Of a stretch of DNA of 64,000 bases, positions 15,271 to 24,782 are shown in pieces. Position numbers and translations under genes: made by a program. The DNA comes from Bin80 sp965219915 (GTDB taxonomy: Bacteria > Bacteroidota > Rhodothermia > Rhodothermales > Bin80): positions 3,286,001-3,350,000 of the forward strand of contig OZ244794.1 of assembly GCA_965219915.1 (NCBI GenBank), given 5' to 3'. The first letter of the stretch is position 1, and every line of letters begins with the position of its first letter. The notes beneath the pieces were generated by a model. It did not search any database. It saw only the letters and a list, made by a program, of their open reading frames with translations, and was not told the origin of the DNA.

Positions 15271-18200
15271 CCATTGCTTCCTCGAAGCGCACACTCACCA
15301 GGCTGGAAACTCCCTCTTCCTGCATTGTAACGCCGTACAGTCGATCGGCCATTTCCATTGTCCGCTTGTTGTGTGTGACCAGAACAAACTGAGTATCCGA
15401 GGAGAAGCGGCGAATAAGGCGCATAAAGTGCTCTACGTTAACGTCATCCAAAGGAGCGTCTACTTCATCAAGAAAGCAGAACGGACTTGGCTTGACCAGA
15501 TAAATTGCAAACAGCAATGCAATTGCAGTAAGCGTTTTTTCTCCGCTTGACAGCTGTGCTATACTGACGGGGCGTTTCCCGCTTGGTCTGGCCGTAACAG
15601 CGATCGGCGATTCCAGTACATCCTCCGGCACGGTCAGGTCAAGTTCGCATTTGGCTTTTTCGCCAAAAAGCTCACAGAAAAGCTCACGAAAGTTTTCTCG
15701 TATTAACACAAAGGTGTCAATGAACTGCTTTGACGCCGTACGATTTATTTCTCTGATCGTGCGAATCAAAGTATTTTGAGCTTCCTCAAGGTCCGAAAAC
15801 TGCGTCTCAATAAACTCGAGCCGCTCATTCTCTTTCTCATATTCTTCAAGGGCGAGTGCATTAACATTGCCCATCGATTGCAGTTTGCGCTCTTTTTGCT
15901 TGATTTCTTCTCTGAGCGCAACTTCGTTAATCTCGGTATTTTCTGAGATTTTAGTAAGCTTGGTGCCGTACTCTTCACTTGCGCGATGAACCATATCCTC
16001 CAAGCGTGCTGTCAACGCACTGCGTTTCACACGAACGTCTGCCTCTTCCTGCTTTGCCTCCTGAAGGGCTCTGCGCCCTTTGCGTAAACGATCATTCACC
16101 TGCTCCAGCTCAACTCGAGACTCGTGCTCACGTGTTTTATCCTGTGCACTCAGGTTATCCAAGTCTTTGCGACGGGCACGCTCCTCGTCGCGTTTGCGTG
16201 TTAGTTCATGCACCTGTGCACTGACCCTCTTCTGCGCCCGCATCAATGTGGCATGATCTCTGCGCTGCTGCTCTACTCGTTTATCCAGACGCACTCTATG
16301 TTGTTCGAGACGCTTCAGATCACCTTTCAGGCGGTCACACTCGGACGCTGTTTTAACGGCAACAGCCTGCGCCCCGATGTGAGTATTCTGCGCCGCCTCT
16401 AGCTGCATCGCAGAGGATTCAATCTTGTCGTTAACCAGTTTGAGATTCTTTTGTATCTCAGCAAGTTTTTTATCAGACTCTTGCAGTTCACCAACATAGG
16501 ACTGAACCTGCGACTCCAAATCCAAAATCTCCTGTTCAACTTGCGACTTCCGATGCTTGAGTTCCCCGAGCCGATTGGAGGCGATCTCATGTATTTGCAC
16601 ACAGTTTTGGGCTGTGCGACTAGCCTCCGCATACTTTGCTTCCGCTATGCGCGCCCGATCTACAACTTCTTTCAATTTCAGTCGACGCTGGGCAGTTCGA
16701 ATCTCCGCGAGCAGATTTTTTGCCTGTTCAACCTGCTCCTCAAGCTTACCGCACGCGTCGCTGGCCTCCTGCAGATTGCCGCGCTGGACCAAGTATGAAT
16801 AAACCCCACCCTCTTCATCCCCTCCTGCGTACACCATCCCCCTCGCATCTATCCATTCCCCCTGCAAAGTCACGTACCGATCATTCGCACCCCCTCCATT
16901 GTTGAGCATCACCCGCGCCTCCTCAAGGGATTCGGCCAGAAAAACATCCTGTAGCAAAAGGTCGACGATCGGCGCGCAATCCTCCTCACGCAGTCTAACA
17001 AGCGTCCGCAGAGCGTCGGGTGAGGTTTCCTTAACCAAAGGCCTGTCCGGGACATTCTCCAGAACGATGAAACAAGCACGCCCCATATCCCCCAGGCGGA
17101 GCAGCTCAACTGCCGCTTCCGCGTCCGCCTCAGTCTTTGCAATCATGCAGGTTCCGTAGGCCCCAAGCGCACCTGCCAAGGCAGCCCGATATTTTGGTTC
17201 ACACGTGATCAAATCCCCAAGCGCAGTAACCTCAATATCCTCAGTCTGGGCTGAGAGGTACCGAACCGCGTCCGGGAAAAATTCATAGGCATCAACGAGA
17301 TCGCGCAGAATCTTTGCCTCTCCGAGCTTCGCAGCCAAGCGCTTTTCAGCCAGGCGTACAGCATCTTCTGCATGTGTTATCCTCCTTGCCAGCGCTTCAT
17401 TCGCGGTTTCGGTTGCGGTTTGTTCGGATCTGGCAGCATCAAGATGCTGTTTTGCTTCTTCAAGGGCGTGATTGGCCGCTTCGACCGCCTTTGCTGCCCC
17501 CGCATCTGTTTCACCCCCGGACTCCTGCTCTGCGCTCAGTCTGTCTTCCTCTATCCTCAAATGGGTAATGCGGCCTTGCAGCCGGTCAACTAGACGCTGA
17601 ATATCTGCCCTTTGCTGACTGAGATCATTGGTTGTCCCCTGGAAAGAGTTTCTTTCTCGCTCCAGTAATCCCAGGTTTTCACGTGCAGTATCTCTTATGG
17701 AGATCGCTTCATCCAAGTCCTGGGCGGCCTTGGCGGCCTGCGGCATTGCAGCAGACAATGCCGAACTTACAGACTCACGATCATCGGACAACTCTGCGGA
17801 CTCAGAGGCCGCCGTCTCTCCTTCCAGGAGCAATCTATCCAGATCGCGTGCAATCATTTTTAGGTTTGCCTGACCTAATCGAATCTCTCCCTCCAGCTCC
17901 GCGACCCGTTGTTCATGTCTAACCAACTCCTGGCGGTTGGCCTCTGCTGACTGCTGCTCAGATACAAACCTGGTTTTGAGGGCTTCAAGTTGCGCATCGT
18001 AGGCATGCAGCTTGGAGGTTAGATCCATGCAAAGATCCGCTATCCTGGCTTCATCCTCTGCCAGGTCCTCCTCTTCAAAAGCCAACCAACTATACTCGAA
18101 CTGAAGGAGCGTTAGCTGGGCACTGTTCAGCTCAGACTTATAGCGCAAGTAACGTTCAGCAATAGTGGCCTGCCGTTTGAGGCTGCGTACGCGCGCGGAA

Positions 18201-18793
18201 ATCTCGTCTTTCAGATCCCGAACACGCGCAAGATCAGATTCCATGTTATCAAGCTTGCGCAGCGCATCCGCTCTACGTTTCTTGTATCGCGTGATCCCAG
18301 AGGCTTCCTCAAACAGCCGGCGACGATCCTGAGTGCTCTCAGAGAGAATCTCCTCAATCATTTTCAGTTCAATGACCGAGTAGGCCCCTGCACCCATTCC
18401 GGTATCTGTAAACAGGTCAGTAATATCCCGAAGTCTGCAGGGCACACCGTTAAGCAAGTACTCTGCCTCCCCGGAACGATACAGACGACGTCCTAACATC
18501 ACTTCGGAATACTCCACGGGCAGTATTCCCCGAGTATTCATGATCGTCAACTGAACTTCGGCCAATCCTACCGCACGACGTTTTGCCGTTCCGTTGAAGA
18601 TGATATTGTCCATCCTATCAGATCGCAGCACACGTGCCCGCTGCTCTCCAATTACCCAACGCAATGCATCAACAATGTTGGATTTCCCGCAGCCATTGGG
18701 ACCAACAATGGCAGTAATCCCCGGATCAAAACACAGCTCCGTTGCGGAGGCAAAACTCTTAAAACCTTGAACAAGAAGTTTGCCTAAATACAT
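15257..18793 (-). CDS. smc: Chromosome segregation ATPase SMC
   Basis: A 1178-residue structural maintenance of chromosomes protein that forms the condensin core with ScpA/ScpB. From the chosen start (MYLGKLLVQGFKSFAS) the Walker A GPNGCGKSN lies at about 31-39. Two long coiled-coil arms flank a hinge at about residues 510-650 (YEFFPDAVRYLSAQTEDIEV, AALAGALGAYG). The C-terminal head has the signature LSSGEKTLTAIALLFAIY and Walker B PFCFLDEVDAPLD. The frame is open further upstream to 18898, but those residues do not match the family. clpB lies 126 bp upstream on the same strand. In the spacer the motif CCGtTATTCCAAC (18903) recurs as CCGgTATTCCAAC (18821), which may be coincidence. Confidence 0.97.
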   Translation of the reverse strand: MYLGKLLVQGFKSFASATELCFDPGITAIVGPNGCGKSNIVDALRWVIGEQRARVLRSDRMDNIIFNGTAKRRAVGLAEVQLTIMNTRGILPVEYSEVMLGRRLYRSGEAEYLLNGVPCRLRDITDLFTDTGMGAGAYSVIELKMIEEILSESTQDRRRLFEEASGITRYKKRRADALRKLDNMESDLARVRDLKDEISARVRSLKRQATIAERYLRYKSELNSAQLTLLQFEYSWLAFEEEDLAEDEARIADLCMDLTSKLHAYDAQLEALKTRFVSEQQSAEANRQELVRHEQRVAELEGEIRLGQANLKMIARDLDRLLLEGETAASESAELSDDRESVSSALSAAMPQAAKAAQDLDEAISIRDTARENLGLLERERNSFQGTTNDLSQQRADIQRLVDRLQGRITHLRIEEDRLSAEQESGGETDAGAAKAVEAANHALEEAKQHLDAARSEQTATETANEALARRITHAEDAVRLAEKRLAAKLGEAKILRDLVDAYEFFPDAVRYLSAQTEDIEVTALGDLITCEPKYRAALAGALGAYGTCMIAKTEADAEAAVELLRLGDMGRACFIVLENVPDRPLVKETSPDALRTLVRLREEDCAPIVDLLLQDVFLAESLEEARVMLNNGGGANDRYVTLQGEWIDARGMVYAGGDEEGGVYSYLVQRGNLQEASDACGKLEEQVEQAKNLLAEIRTAQRRLKLKEVVDRARIAEAKYAEASRTAQNCVQIHEIASNRLGELKHRKSQVEQEILDLESQVQSYVGELQESDKKLAEIQKNLKLVNDKIESSAMQLEAAQNTHIGAQAVAVKTASECDRLKGDLKRLEQHRVRLDKRVEQQRRDHATLMRAQKRVSAQVHELTRKRDEERARRKDLDNLSAQDKTREHESRVELEQVNDRLRKGRRALQEAKQEEADVRVKRSALTARLEDMVHRASEEYGTKLTKISENTEINEVALREEIKQKERKLQSMGNVNALALEEYEKENERLEFIETQFSDLEEAQNTLIRTIREINRTASKQFIDTFVLIRENFRELFCELFGEKAKCELDLTVPEDVLESPIAVTARPSGKRPVSIAQLSSGEKTLTAIALLFAIYLVKPSPFCFLDEVDAPLDDVNVEHFMRLIRRFSSDTQFVLVTHNKRTMEMADRLYGVTMQEEGVSSLVSVRFEEAMAMAG

Positions 18794-18919
18794 AAGCGAT
18801 GGCCCTCCAACCCAATAACCGGTATTCCAACCGTGACCAGACGCTGGAATATACGCCAATATAGCACATATTCGCCTTATTGTAGAGGGCCTGCCCACTA
18901 AATGCCGTTATTCCAACGC

Positions 18920-21532
18920 CTATGTAGTCACCATCGACTCGGTTTCAAGCACTAATCCACTGCCATCCGAAGCCACATCTACGTTAACGGTCTGACCAGC
19001 AGAGACCCAGCCTGAAAGGATTTCTTCTGCAAGCGTGTTAACGATCTCACTCTGAAGCAGACGCTTGACTGGACGCGCGCCAAATGCCGGTTCAAAACCT
19101 TTCTCCGCCAGATAGTCTCTGGCACCCTCCGTCAGTGTGAGTGATACTTCATGGCTCTGTAGTGCCAACCGCTGAATACGCGCAAACTGGATCGTCACAA
19201 TCTGACGAATAACGTCTTTGTCCAATGAGTTGAACAACACAACGTCGTCAATACGATTCAGGAATTCCGGGCGAACGCTCATCTTAAGGAGATCCATGAT
19301 TTCGCGCCGAAGTGCCTGACGATCCAGTGTCTCTTCCATCTCTATCCGTCGACGAATCAGATCGCTCCCCAGATTACTGGTCATGATCACAATTGTGTTC
19401 TTGAAATCTGTTGTTCGCCCTTTATTGTCAGTCAGGCAACCCTCATCCAGTACTTGAAGCAGGATGTTAAATACCTCGGGATGAGCTTTTTCGATTTCAT
19501 CCAGCAGCACCACTGCGTAGGGTCTTCGCCGGACCCTCTCCGTCAGCTGCCCGCCTTCTTCATACCCCACATACCCTGGAGGTGCACCGATCAATCTGCT
19601 TACGGTATGGCGTTCCTGGTATTCACTCATATCAATACGTACCAGAGCCTGCTCGCTGTTGAAGAGGAACTCGGCCAATGCCTTGGCCAGTTCAGTCTTA
19701 CCTACACCAGTAGATCCTAGGAAAATAAAGGATCCAATCGGGCGCCCCTGCTCCTGTAAACCTGCCCGTCCGCGACGGACGGCATCCGCAATAGCCTCAA
19801 TGGCATCGTCCTGACCAACTACGCGACGCCTGAGCTCATCCTCTGCCCGGAGCAGCTTGATTCGTTCACTCTCCAGCATCCGGGCAACCGGTACACCGGT
19901 CCATTTCGAGACAATCTCTGCAATATCCTCTGCATCCACTTCTTCTTTCAGGAGTGCACCACCTGCCTGTACCTCAGAGATCCTGGCCTGAGCGTCCTGA
20001 ATTCGGCTTTCAAGCTCAGGAATGGTACCGTGACGAATTTTGGCAACTTCTTCATAGCGACCTGCACGTACGAGTGCTTCATCCTTGATACGTAGTTCTT
20101 CTATCTGCTCTTTCGCCTCACGAATCTTTGCAATGAGGCGTTTCTCTTCATCCCATCGCGCACGCAGGCTACTGCGCTCTTCTGTCAGATTAGCCAGCTG
20201 CTCCTCAAGCACCGCAAGTTTTTCCGCGTCGTTCTCCCGCTTTAGTGCCTCGCGTTCGATCTCCAGCTGTCTGATCTGTCGCTCCAGCGTGTCCAGTTCC
20301 TCTGGAAGTGAGTCTATCTCAGTCCGCAGACGAGCCATGGCTTCATCAACCAGATCAATCGCTTTGTCCGGTAAATGCCGATCCCCGATGTATCGATTGC
20401 TCAGTTGGACAGCAGCAACGATTGCAGCATCCGTAATACGCACCCCGTGGTGCACTTCGTAGCGTTCACGAATGCCTCGCAGAATAGAGATTGCGTCGTC
20501 CAGATCTGGCTCGCTCACCAAAACCGTCTGAAATCTTCGCTCCAGTGCTTTGTCTTTCTCGAAATATTTTCGATACTCGTTGAGCGTTGTTGCGCCGATA
20601 GCACGAAGGTCACCTTTTGCCAGGGCCGGTTTGAGAATGTTGGCGGCATCCATTGCGCCTTCGGCGGCTCCGGCACCTACCAGAGTATGGATCTCGTCAA
20701 TGAAGAGTAGAATTTCTCCATTGGCATCGGTGACCTCCTTGACCACGGCTTTAAGCCGATCCTCAAATTCTCCCCGATACTTGGCGCCTGCAATCAAAGC
20801 CCCCATGTCAAGCGCATGCAGTCGTCTGGATTTCAGGCCCTCCGGGACATCCCCCTGCACGATCCGAATTGCGATACCCTCCGCAATCGCAGTTTTACCC
20901 ACGCCCGCTTCTCCGATAAGTACCGGATTATTTTTTGTCCGTCGTGAAAGGATCTGCAGCACACGTCGAATCTCTTCATCGCGTCCAATTACGGGGTCAA
21001 TCTTTCCTGTCGAGGCCAGTTCGTTAAGATTGCGGGTAAAGCGCTCCAGTGCGCGGTAACGATCTTCAGCATGCTGATCAGTAACGCGCCGGTTGCCCCG
21101 AACGTCCTTGAGAACCCCCAGTATTGTCTGCTTGGTCACCCCGCGACGCGCCAACGCCTGACTTACGGGCCCACTGGCCGCGGCTAAGGCGATAAGCAAG
21201 TGTTCACTGCTCACAAACTGGTCCTTTAGCGCCCGAGACTCCTCCAGCGCCTTGTCAAATGTGCGCTTGGCTTCGCTTGTCAAATAGCCCCCTTCTACCG
21301 ATGATCCTGTGACCACCGGCAACTTTTCGAGCAATTGATCCACCTCGTCTTGCAGGCCCTGCAAATCTACGCTAAGACGCTGCATTATGGTGACGCCAAT
21401 GCTGTTAAGATCCATCAGAAACGCCTTCAGCAAATGTGCCGGATCAAGTCCCTGATGATTATTTTCCGCAGCTATTTCCAGCGCCTTCCGGACAATCTCT
21501 TGTGCTTTAACGGTATAGTTATTTAGGTTCAT
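18920..21532 (-). CDS. clpB: ATP-dependent disaggregase ClpB
   Basis: An 870-residue Hsp100 disaggregase that works with DnaK to rescue aggregated proteins. In order: the Clp N-terminal double repeat (1-145), AAA+ domain 1 with Walker A GEAGVGKT at about 206-213 and Walker B LLFIDEIHTLVG, the coiled-coil middle domain (about 405-525) that separates ClpB from ClpA, and AAA+ domain 2 with Walker A GSTGVGKT near 605 and VVLLDEIEKAHP. The small C-terminal domain ends in KRLLQSEIVNTLAEEIL. Length is normal. No CIRCE element was found upstream, but a 13-bp perfect palindrome lies at 21610-21622. Confidence 0.97.
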   Translation of the reverse strand: MNLNNYTVKAQEIVRKALEIAAENNHQGLDPAHLLKAFLMDLNSIGVTIMQRLSVDLQGLQDEVDQLLEKLPVVTGSSVEGGYLTSEAKRTFDKALEESRALKDQFVSSEHLLIALAAASGPVSQALARRGVTKQTILGVLKDVRGNRRVTDQHAEDRYRALERFTRNLNELASTGKIDPVIGRDEEIRRVLQILSRRTKNNPVLIGEAGVGKTAIAEGIAIRIVQGDVPEGLKSRRLHALDMGALIAGAKYRGEFEDRLKAVVKEVTDANGEILLFIDEIHTLVGAGAAEGAMDAANILKPALAKGDLRAIGATTLNEYRKYFEKDKALERRFQTVLVSEPDLDDAISILRGIRERYEVHHGVRITDAAIVAAVQLSNRYIGDRHLPDKAIDLVDEAMARLRTEIDSLPEELDTLERQIRQLEIEREALKRENDAEKLAVLEEQLANLTEERSSLRARWDEEKRLIAKIREAKEQIEELRIKDEALVRAGRYEEVAKIRHGTIPELESRIQDAQARISEVQAGGALLKEEVDAEDIAEIVSKWTGVPVARMLESERIKLLRAEDELRRRVVGQDDAIEAIADAVRRGRAGLQEQGRPIGSFIFLGSTGVGKTELAKALAEFLFNSEQALVRIDMSEYQERHTVSRLIGAPPGYVGYEEGGQLTERVRRRPYAVVLLDEIEKAHPEVFNILLQVLDEGCLTDNKGRTTDFKNTIVIMTSNLGSDLIRRRIEMEETLDRQALRREIMDLLKMSVRPEFLNRIDDVVLFNSLDKDVIRQIVTIQFARIQRLALQSHEVSLTLTEGARDYLAEKGFEPAFGARPVKRLLQSEIVNTLAEEILSGWVSAGQTVNVDVASDGSGLVLETESMVTT

Positions 21533-21982
21533 TGTATTTGGACTGACTTTTTGTCAATAGTTGTGCTTGGAAATAGGATGCTCCAAAAGTATTCCACGCT
21601 AGGGAATCATGACAACTTGTCACACGCTCCCCGATAAATTGCCGGAGTGAACCAGATGATAGACCGATCAGGTTAATATGGCTATGGTGACCACGACAGT
21701 CATCCATTCTTACTGCAATTATGGCGAACCGAAACCAGGATATTTTCCTTACGGTTTTCCCGGCATTGGATTTCAGGATTGAGGGGATTTCCAAAGGTCT
21801 CTCGGGAAGAGAAACAGAGTCTGAAAATATATCGAATGAGTATATCCTCAGGCGCTAATTGTTAATCCTACCCCTCCGCAGAAATATTCCTGCTTAGGAC
21901 GACATCCCTGCCGTACACCGAAAACGGTTCCGCCAAATCAATATCCTGCAGTAATGCTGGCAACCCGGCCAGTTGATCATGC
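21533..21982. other. 450-bp spacer between clpB and a Gfo/Idh/MocA gene
   Basis: This spacer holds the clpB upstream region and the 3' flank of the gene at 21983-23488. I see no convincing gene: a 91-codon minus-strand frame at 21519-21794 overlaps the clpB start and resembles nothing. The only structure noted is the 13-bp palindrome at 21610-21622. Confidence 0.5.
21610..21622. promoter_or_regulatory. 13-bp perfect palindrome upstream of clpB
   Basis: TGACAACTTGTCA is a perfect inverted repeat (six-base arms around a central C/G) about 78 bp upstream of the clpB start codon. The size and position fit an operator, but no regulator is known for it here, and a palindrome of this length may be chance. 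Confidence 0.25.
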
Positions 21983-23488
21983 CTAAACCGCCCAACCGTC
22001 ACGATACTCACGTGTCATGAGTTCGTGGGGGACATTCTCACTCGTCACCTTCATGTTTTCTGCATCCCAACTAATGTGCTCGCCGGTGCGTAAAGCAATC
22101 GTGGCTAAACACGTCGCCTCGGCCAGGTCTGCGATGTTAATGAAGCTGCCCCGGCTCTGCCTACCTTCGCGAATTGCATCCACGTATTCGTCTACCGAAC
22201 CCTTCACGTCCCCTGCAGGTCGAGCAGCAGGCATGGACCCCTGCAGAGCGGTCATTCGACTCTCAGGCAAAAGGCGAAAATCAGTCGCAAGAAAATTATT
22301 TCCCATGATTGTGCCGTACTCTCCAATGTACAGCACGCCTTCACGTGGGAGGCGTTCACCCGGTGCAAGTAACCCGTTCGGTACACGCGGCTTCATCCCA
22401 CCATCATACCAGAAGATGTCTAGGTCCTTGTGCTCAAAATGCACTGTACTTGCCGACGGGAATGCCACTTCTGAGCGACGCCATTGGCTTTGATTCCCCA
22501 CAATAACTGCACCCGTCGCGGCATTTGCCTGAACACTGACCACTGGACCGGGATTCAGCATTCGATACGTCCTCCACAGACTGTACTGCCCCATATCCCC
22601 CAGGCAACCGCTACCGAACTCAAACCATCCCCGAAACAGTGCATGCGTGTAGTCAAGGTGGTAGGGTCTATCCGGTACACAACCCAGCCACAGACTCCAG
22701 TCCAAACCTTCGGGAATCGGCATCGCTTCCTTGGGATTCTCCATCCAACCTTGTGGCCAGACTGGGCGATTCGACCAGTTATGTACTTCTTTTACCTTTC
22801 CGATGATACCCTGATCAAGCCATTCCCACAACTGGTAGAGCCCTGGATCGTTATTCCAGGCCATTAAATGCGTGGTCACGCCGGTTTCTTTCGCCACGCG
22901 AACCGTATGATGTACCTCATGCAGCGTATTGGCCAGCACTTTGTGAGAAATCACTGCTTTGCCTGCTTTCATGCCTGCAATGTTTACCACGCCATGAAGG
23001 TGCTCTGGCGTCATATCAATCACAGCATCAATGTCCTCCGATTCAGCCAGCATTTCCCTGTAATCCGCGTAGAGCTTTAATCCGTTCCAGTCACCCTGCG
23101 CGCGCTCGTTCGCATAGTACCCTTCAATCAATTCCTTGCCCGCCATGAGACCAGCCCGAATACCTGTCTCAGATCCCCAGTTGGGATTATTCAGGAATCG
23201 CCGAACTGAATTGCGTATACCATGTGGGCTCCAGTCACGATAATCGTCTGAATCCGTATTGGGGTCGCACACCGCCACAAGACTCAGGTCTTCTCTTGGC
23301 AGCCAGTCACTCATGAGTTGGCGTAGAGCCTGCGTACCAGAACCGATGAGTGCAACATTTATTCTGTCGCTGGGGGCAACACGCCCGGGTCCCCCGAGAA
23401 CCCGCCGAGGTAATACAGCTGCCGCGGCAGCAGCCCCGCTGGTAGTGGTGATAAATTCACGCCTATTAAGTTGTCTTTCTACTGCCAT
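21983..23488 (-). CDS. Tat-exported Gfo/Idh/MocA family oxidoreductase (HKV variant)
   Basis: A 501-residue NAD(P)-dependent oxidoreductase of the sugar-active Gfo/Idh/MocA family. The N-terminus has a twin-arginine signal (NRREFITTT then an Ala-rich stretch), so it should be folded in the cytoplasm and exported to the periplasm. The Rossmann entry INVALIGSGTQALRQL is at about 43-58. At the position of the usual EKP catalytic-site motif it has HKV (His182-Lys183-Val184): the lysine is kept, the flanking residues are not. The C-terminal half (SNRPVWPQGWMENP onward) is the substrate domain. It stands alone on the minus strand, with a 16-bp palindrome 54 bp upstream. Two more Tat-exported relatives lie at 30636 and 33058. 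Confidence 0.88.
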   Translation of the reverse strand: MAVERQLNRREFITTTSGAAAAAAVLPRRVLGGPGRVAPSDRINVALIGSGTQALRQLMSDWLPREDLSLVAVCDPNTDSDDYRDWSPHGIRNSVRRFLNNPNWGSETGIRAGLMAGKELIEGYYANERAQGDWNGLKLYADYREMLAESEDIDAVIDMTPEHLHGVVNIAGMKAGKAVISHKVLANTLHEVHHTVRVAKETGVTTHLMAWNNDPGLYQLWEWLDQGIIGKVKEVHNWSNRPVWPQGWMENPKEAMPIPEGLDWSLWLGCVPDRPYHLDYTHALFRGWFEFGSGCLGDMGQYSLWRTYRMLNPGPVVSVQANAATGAVIVGNQSQWRRSEVAFPSASTVHFEHKDLDIFWYDGGMKPRVPNGLLAPGERLPREGVLYIGEYGTIMGNNFLATDFRLLPESRMTALQGSMPAARPAGDVKGSVDEYVDAIREGRQSRGSFINIADLAEATCLATIALRTGEHISWDAENMKVTSENVPHELMTREYRDGWAV

Positions 23489-23846
23489 GATTCAAAGATT
23501 GGTTGATATTCAGTTAAGTTAATGCACTTGACTGAAGTAAGCAATTCCTCGGAATTGTTATTTGCATTCGTCGGACTTTATTTGAAACCACTGCTCGTAT
23601 TAACCGCCACCCAAACATAGGGAGTGCCTTGTACAAGTGTCCCGACCCCTACAAGCGGTACAGACAGGCCAGAAAAATAATACCCTCGCCACAACTGTAT
23701 TTGGTAGCATTCGGGAAGGCTGGTCCGTTCCCTTCATGAGCAGCATTGAGGCAAAATCAATCTACCCTTGTAAGAGATCACATGGCGACAGCCATATGGC
23801 GAACACTTTTACTATTCCGTTTGTCCGTCCTGAAGGGCGTATCCAG
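23489..23846. other. 358-bp spacer upstream of the Gfo/Idh/MocA gene
   Basis: This is the promoter region of the minus-strand gene starting at 23488 and the 3' flank of the lipoprotein gene ending at 23847. Apart from the 16-bp palindrome at 23542-23557 and a short CTTGTACAAG palindrome near 23628, I see no gene, RNA or terminator in it. Confidence 0.5.
23542..23557. promoter_or_regulatory. 16-bp perfect palindrome, operator candidate
   Basis: CAATTCCTCGGAATTG has two perfect seven-base arms around a central TC. It sits 54 bp upstream of the Gfo/Idh/MocA start codon at 23488, where a repressor or activator site would be expected. The regulator is unknown. Confidence 0.4.
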
Positions 23847-24722
23847 CTACTGCCCGCTGTCTCCTGGCGGCATTGGCTGGACGCGCCCCCCATCAGGCAT
23901 CACCAGACGGGTCGCATCAAATGGTGCAGAAAAAGAGTGCTCGCTGGATTCTGCACTATAGTACTGGTCTCCCCGAGTACCTTCGGAAAATCCATGCCCT
24001 TCAAACCGGGTCGGCGTAGTCAAACCATCGACCGTTACATAATCTTTGTAGTAAAGCAGAGTTTCCCGCATATTCTCGTCGATGGCCGGGCGCCCCCGAC
24101 CAAAGGTTGACCGGTATCGGAGCGCGCTCACCATATTCGTCTCCGGGTGAACGTACAACGTGTAGTGGTCGCCGTATGCGTCACCTATACCGTCCCCAAA
24201 GGTTACCCGTACTATCTGATGTTCTACACTATCCAGAAGCGCCGGAGCAAGTACCTCGTAGTGAAGCCCCGAGTCTGCCAGGACAAATGGAATGGATTGA
24301 AAGTAGTACCCCGTTGTTGCCATAAATCTCGGATTCACCATGTCCATCAGCGAATCTGGATAAACCCAGGCCTCTGACCCATCCCACGCCATCTGCGCAC
24401 TGCCTTGAACCGCTTCATCTGCGAAGCCCAAAATGTCGTGGTATATCTGTCTAGTGCGGTTGTTGGCTACCAATCTGGTCCGCATACTTCCTGCGAAGCC
24501 CCAAATATAGGCGCTAGTCTCCGCATTGTGCCAGGCATCCAATCCCCCGTGTGCTTCAATTGCGCGGAGCACCATCTGCCCTCCTTCCGTGGCCGAGAGC
24601 CGTGCCTCCGCATCAGCAGTGAGCCTATCGGCTTCAGAGCCGTTATAGGCCGACTCCGGCTCCATATTGCAGCCAAACAGGCAAAGAACGGCGAATAACG
24701 CTGTAATCAGTATGCGCATCAA
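23847..24722 (-). CDS. Lipoprotein of unknown function, LolA-like/DUF6503-like
   Basis: A 291-residue predicted lipoprotein. The signal peptide ends in the lipobox LFGC (Cys18). A short helix (AIEAHGGLDAWHNAETSAYIW, about 54-74) leads into a series of alternating beta strands (YIWGFAGSM, QMAWDGSEAWVYPD, HYTLYVHPETNMVSALRY) reminiscent of the curved sheet of LolA/LolB-type or DUF6503 outer-membrane lipoproteins of Bacteroidota. That assignment is tentative. The gene is divergent from the nitrilase at 24783, so both share a promoter region of about 60 bp. No catalytic motif was recognised. Confidence 0.75.
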   Translation of the reverse strand: MMRILITALFAVLCLFGCNMEPESAYNGSEADRLTADAEARLSATEGGQMVLRAIEAHGGLDAWHNAETSAYIWGFAGSMRTRLVANNRTRQIYHDILGFADEAVQGSAQMAWDGSEAWVYPDSLMDMVNPRFMATTGYYFQSIPFVLADSGLHYEVLAPALLDSVEHQIVRVTFGDGIGDAYGDHYTLYVHPETNMVSALRYRSTFGRGRPAIDENMRETLLYYKDYVTVDGLTTPTRFEGHGFSEGTRGDQYYSAESSEHSFSAPFDATRLVMPDGGRVQPMPPGDSGQ

Positions 24723-24782
24723 TTTGAGGAGGTATTTGGTTGGATATATTCAATGATACGCTACCAATCCCCCTTTTCTCCG

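Noticed and set aside
18800..18920. Near-identical 13-base direct repeat (CCGkTATTCCAAC) upstream of smc
   Set aside because: Only two copies 82 bp apart with one mismatch; too little to claim a regulatory element, noted in the smc entry.
20085..20462. Long forward frame antisense to clpB (and similar frames inside smc, clpB and the kinase gene)
   Set aside because: Ser/Arg-rich translation typical of the opposite strand of a real gene; clpB is complete and in frame on the minus strand.
21519..21794. 91-codon minus-strand frame upstream of clpB
   Set aside because: Overlaps the clpB start codon in another frame and its product has no domain, signal or helix pattern.
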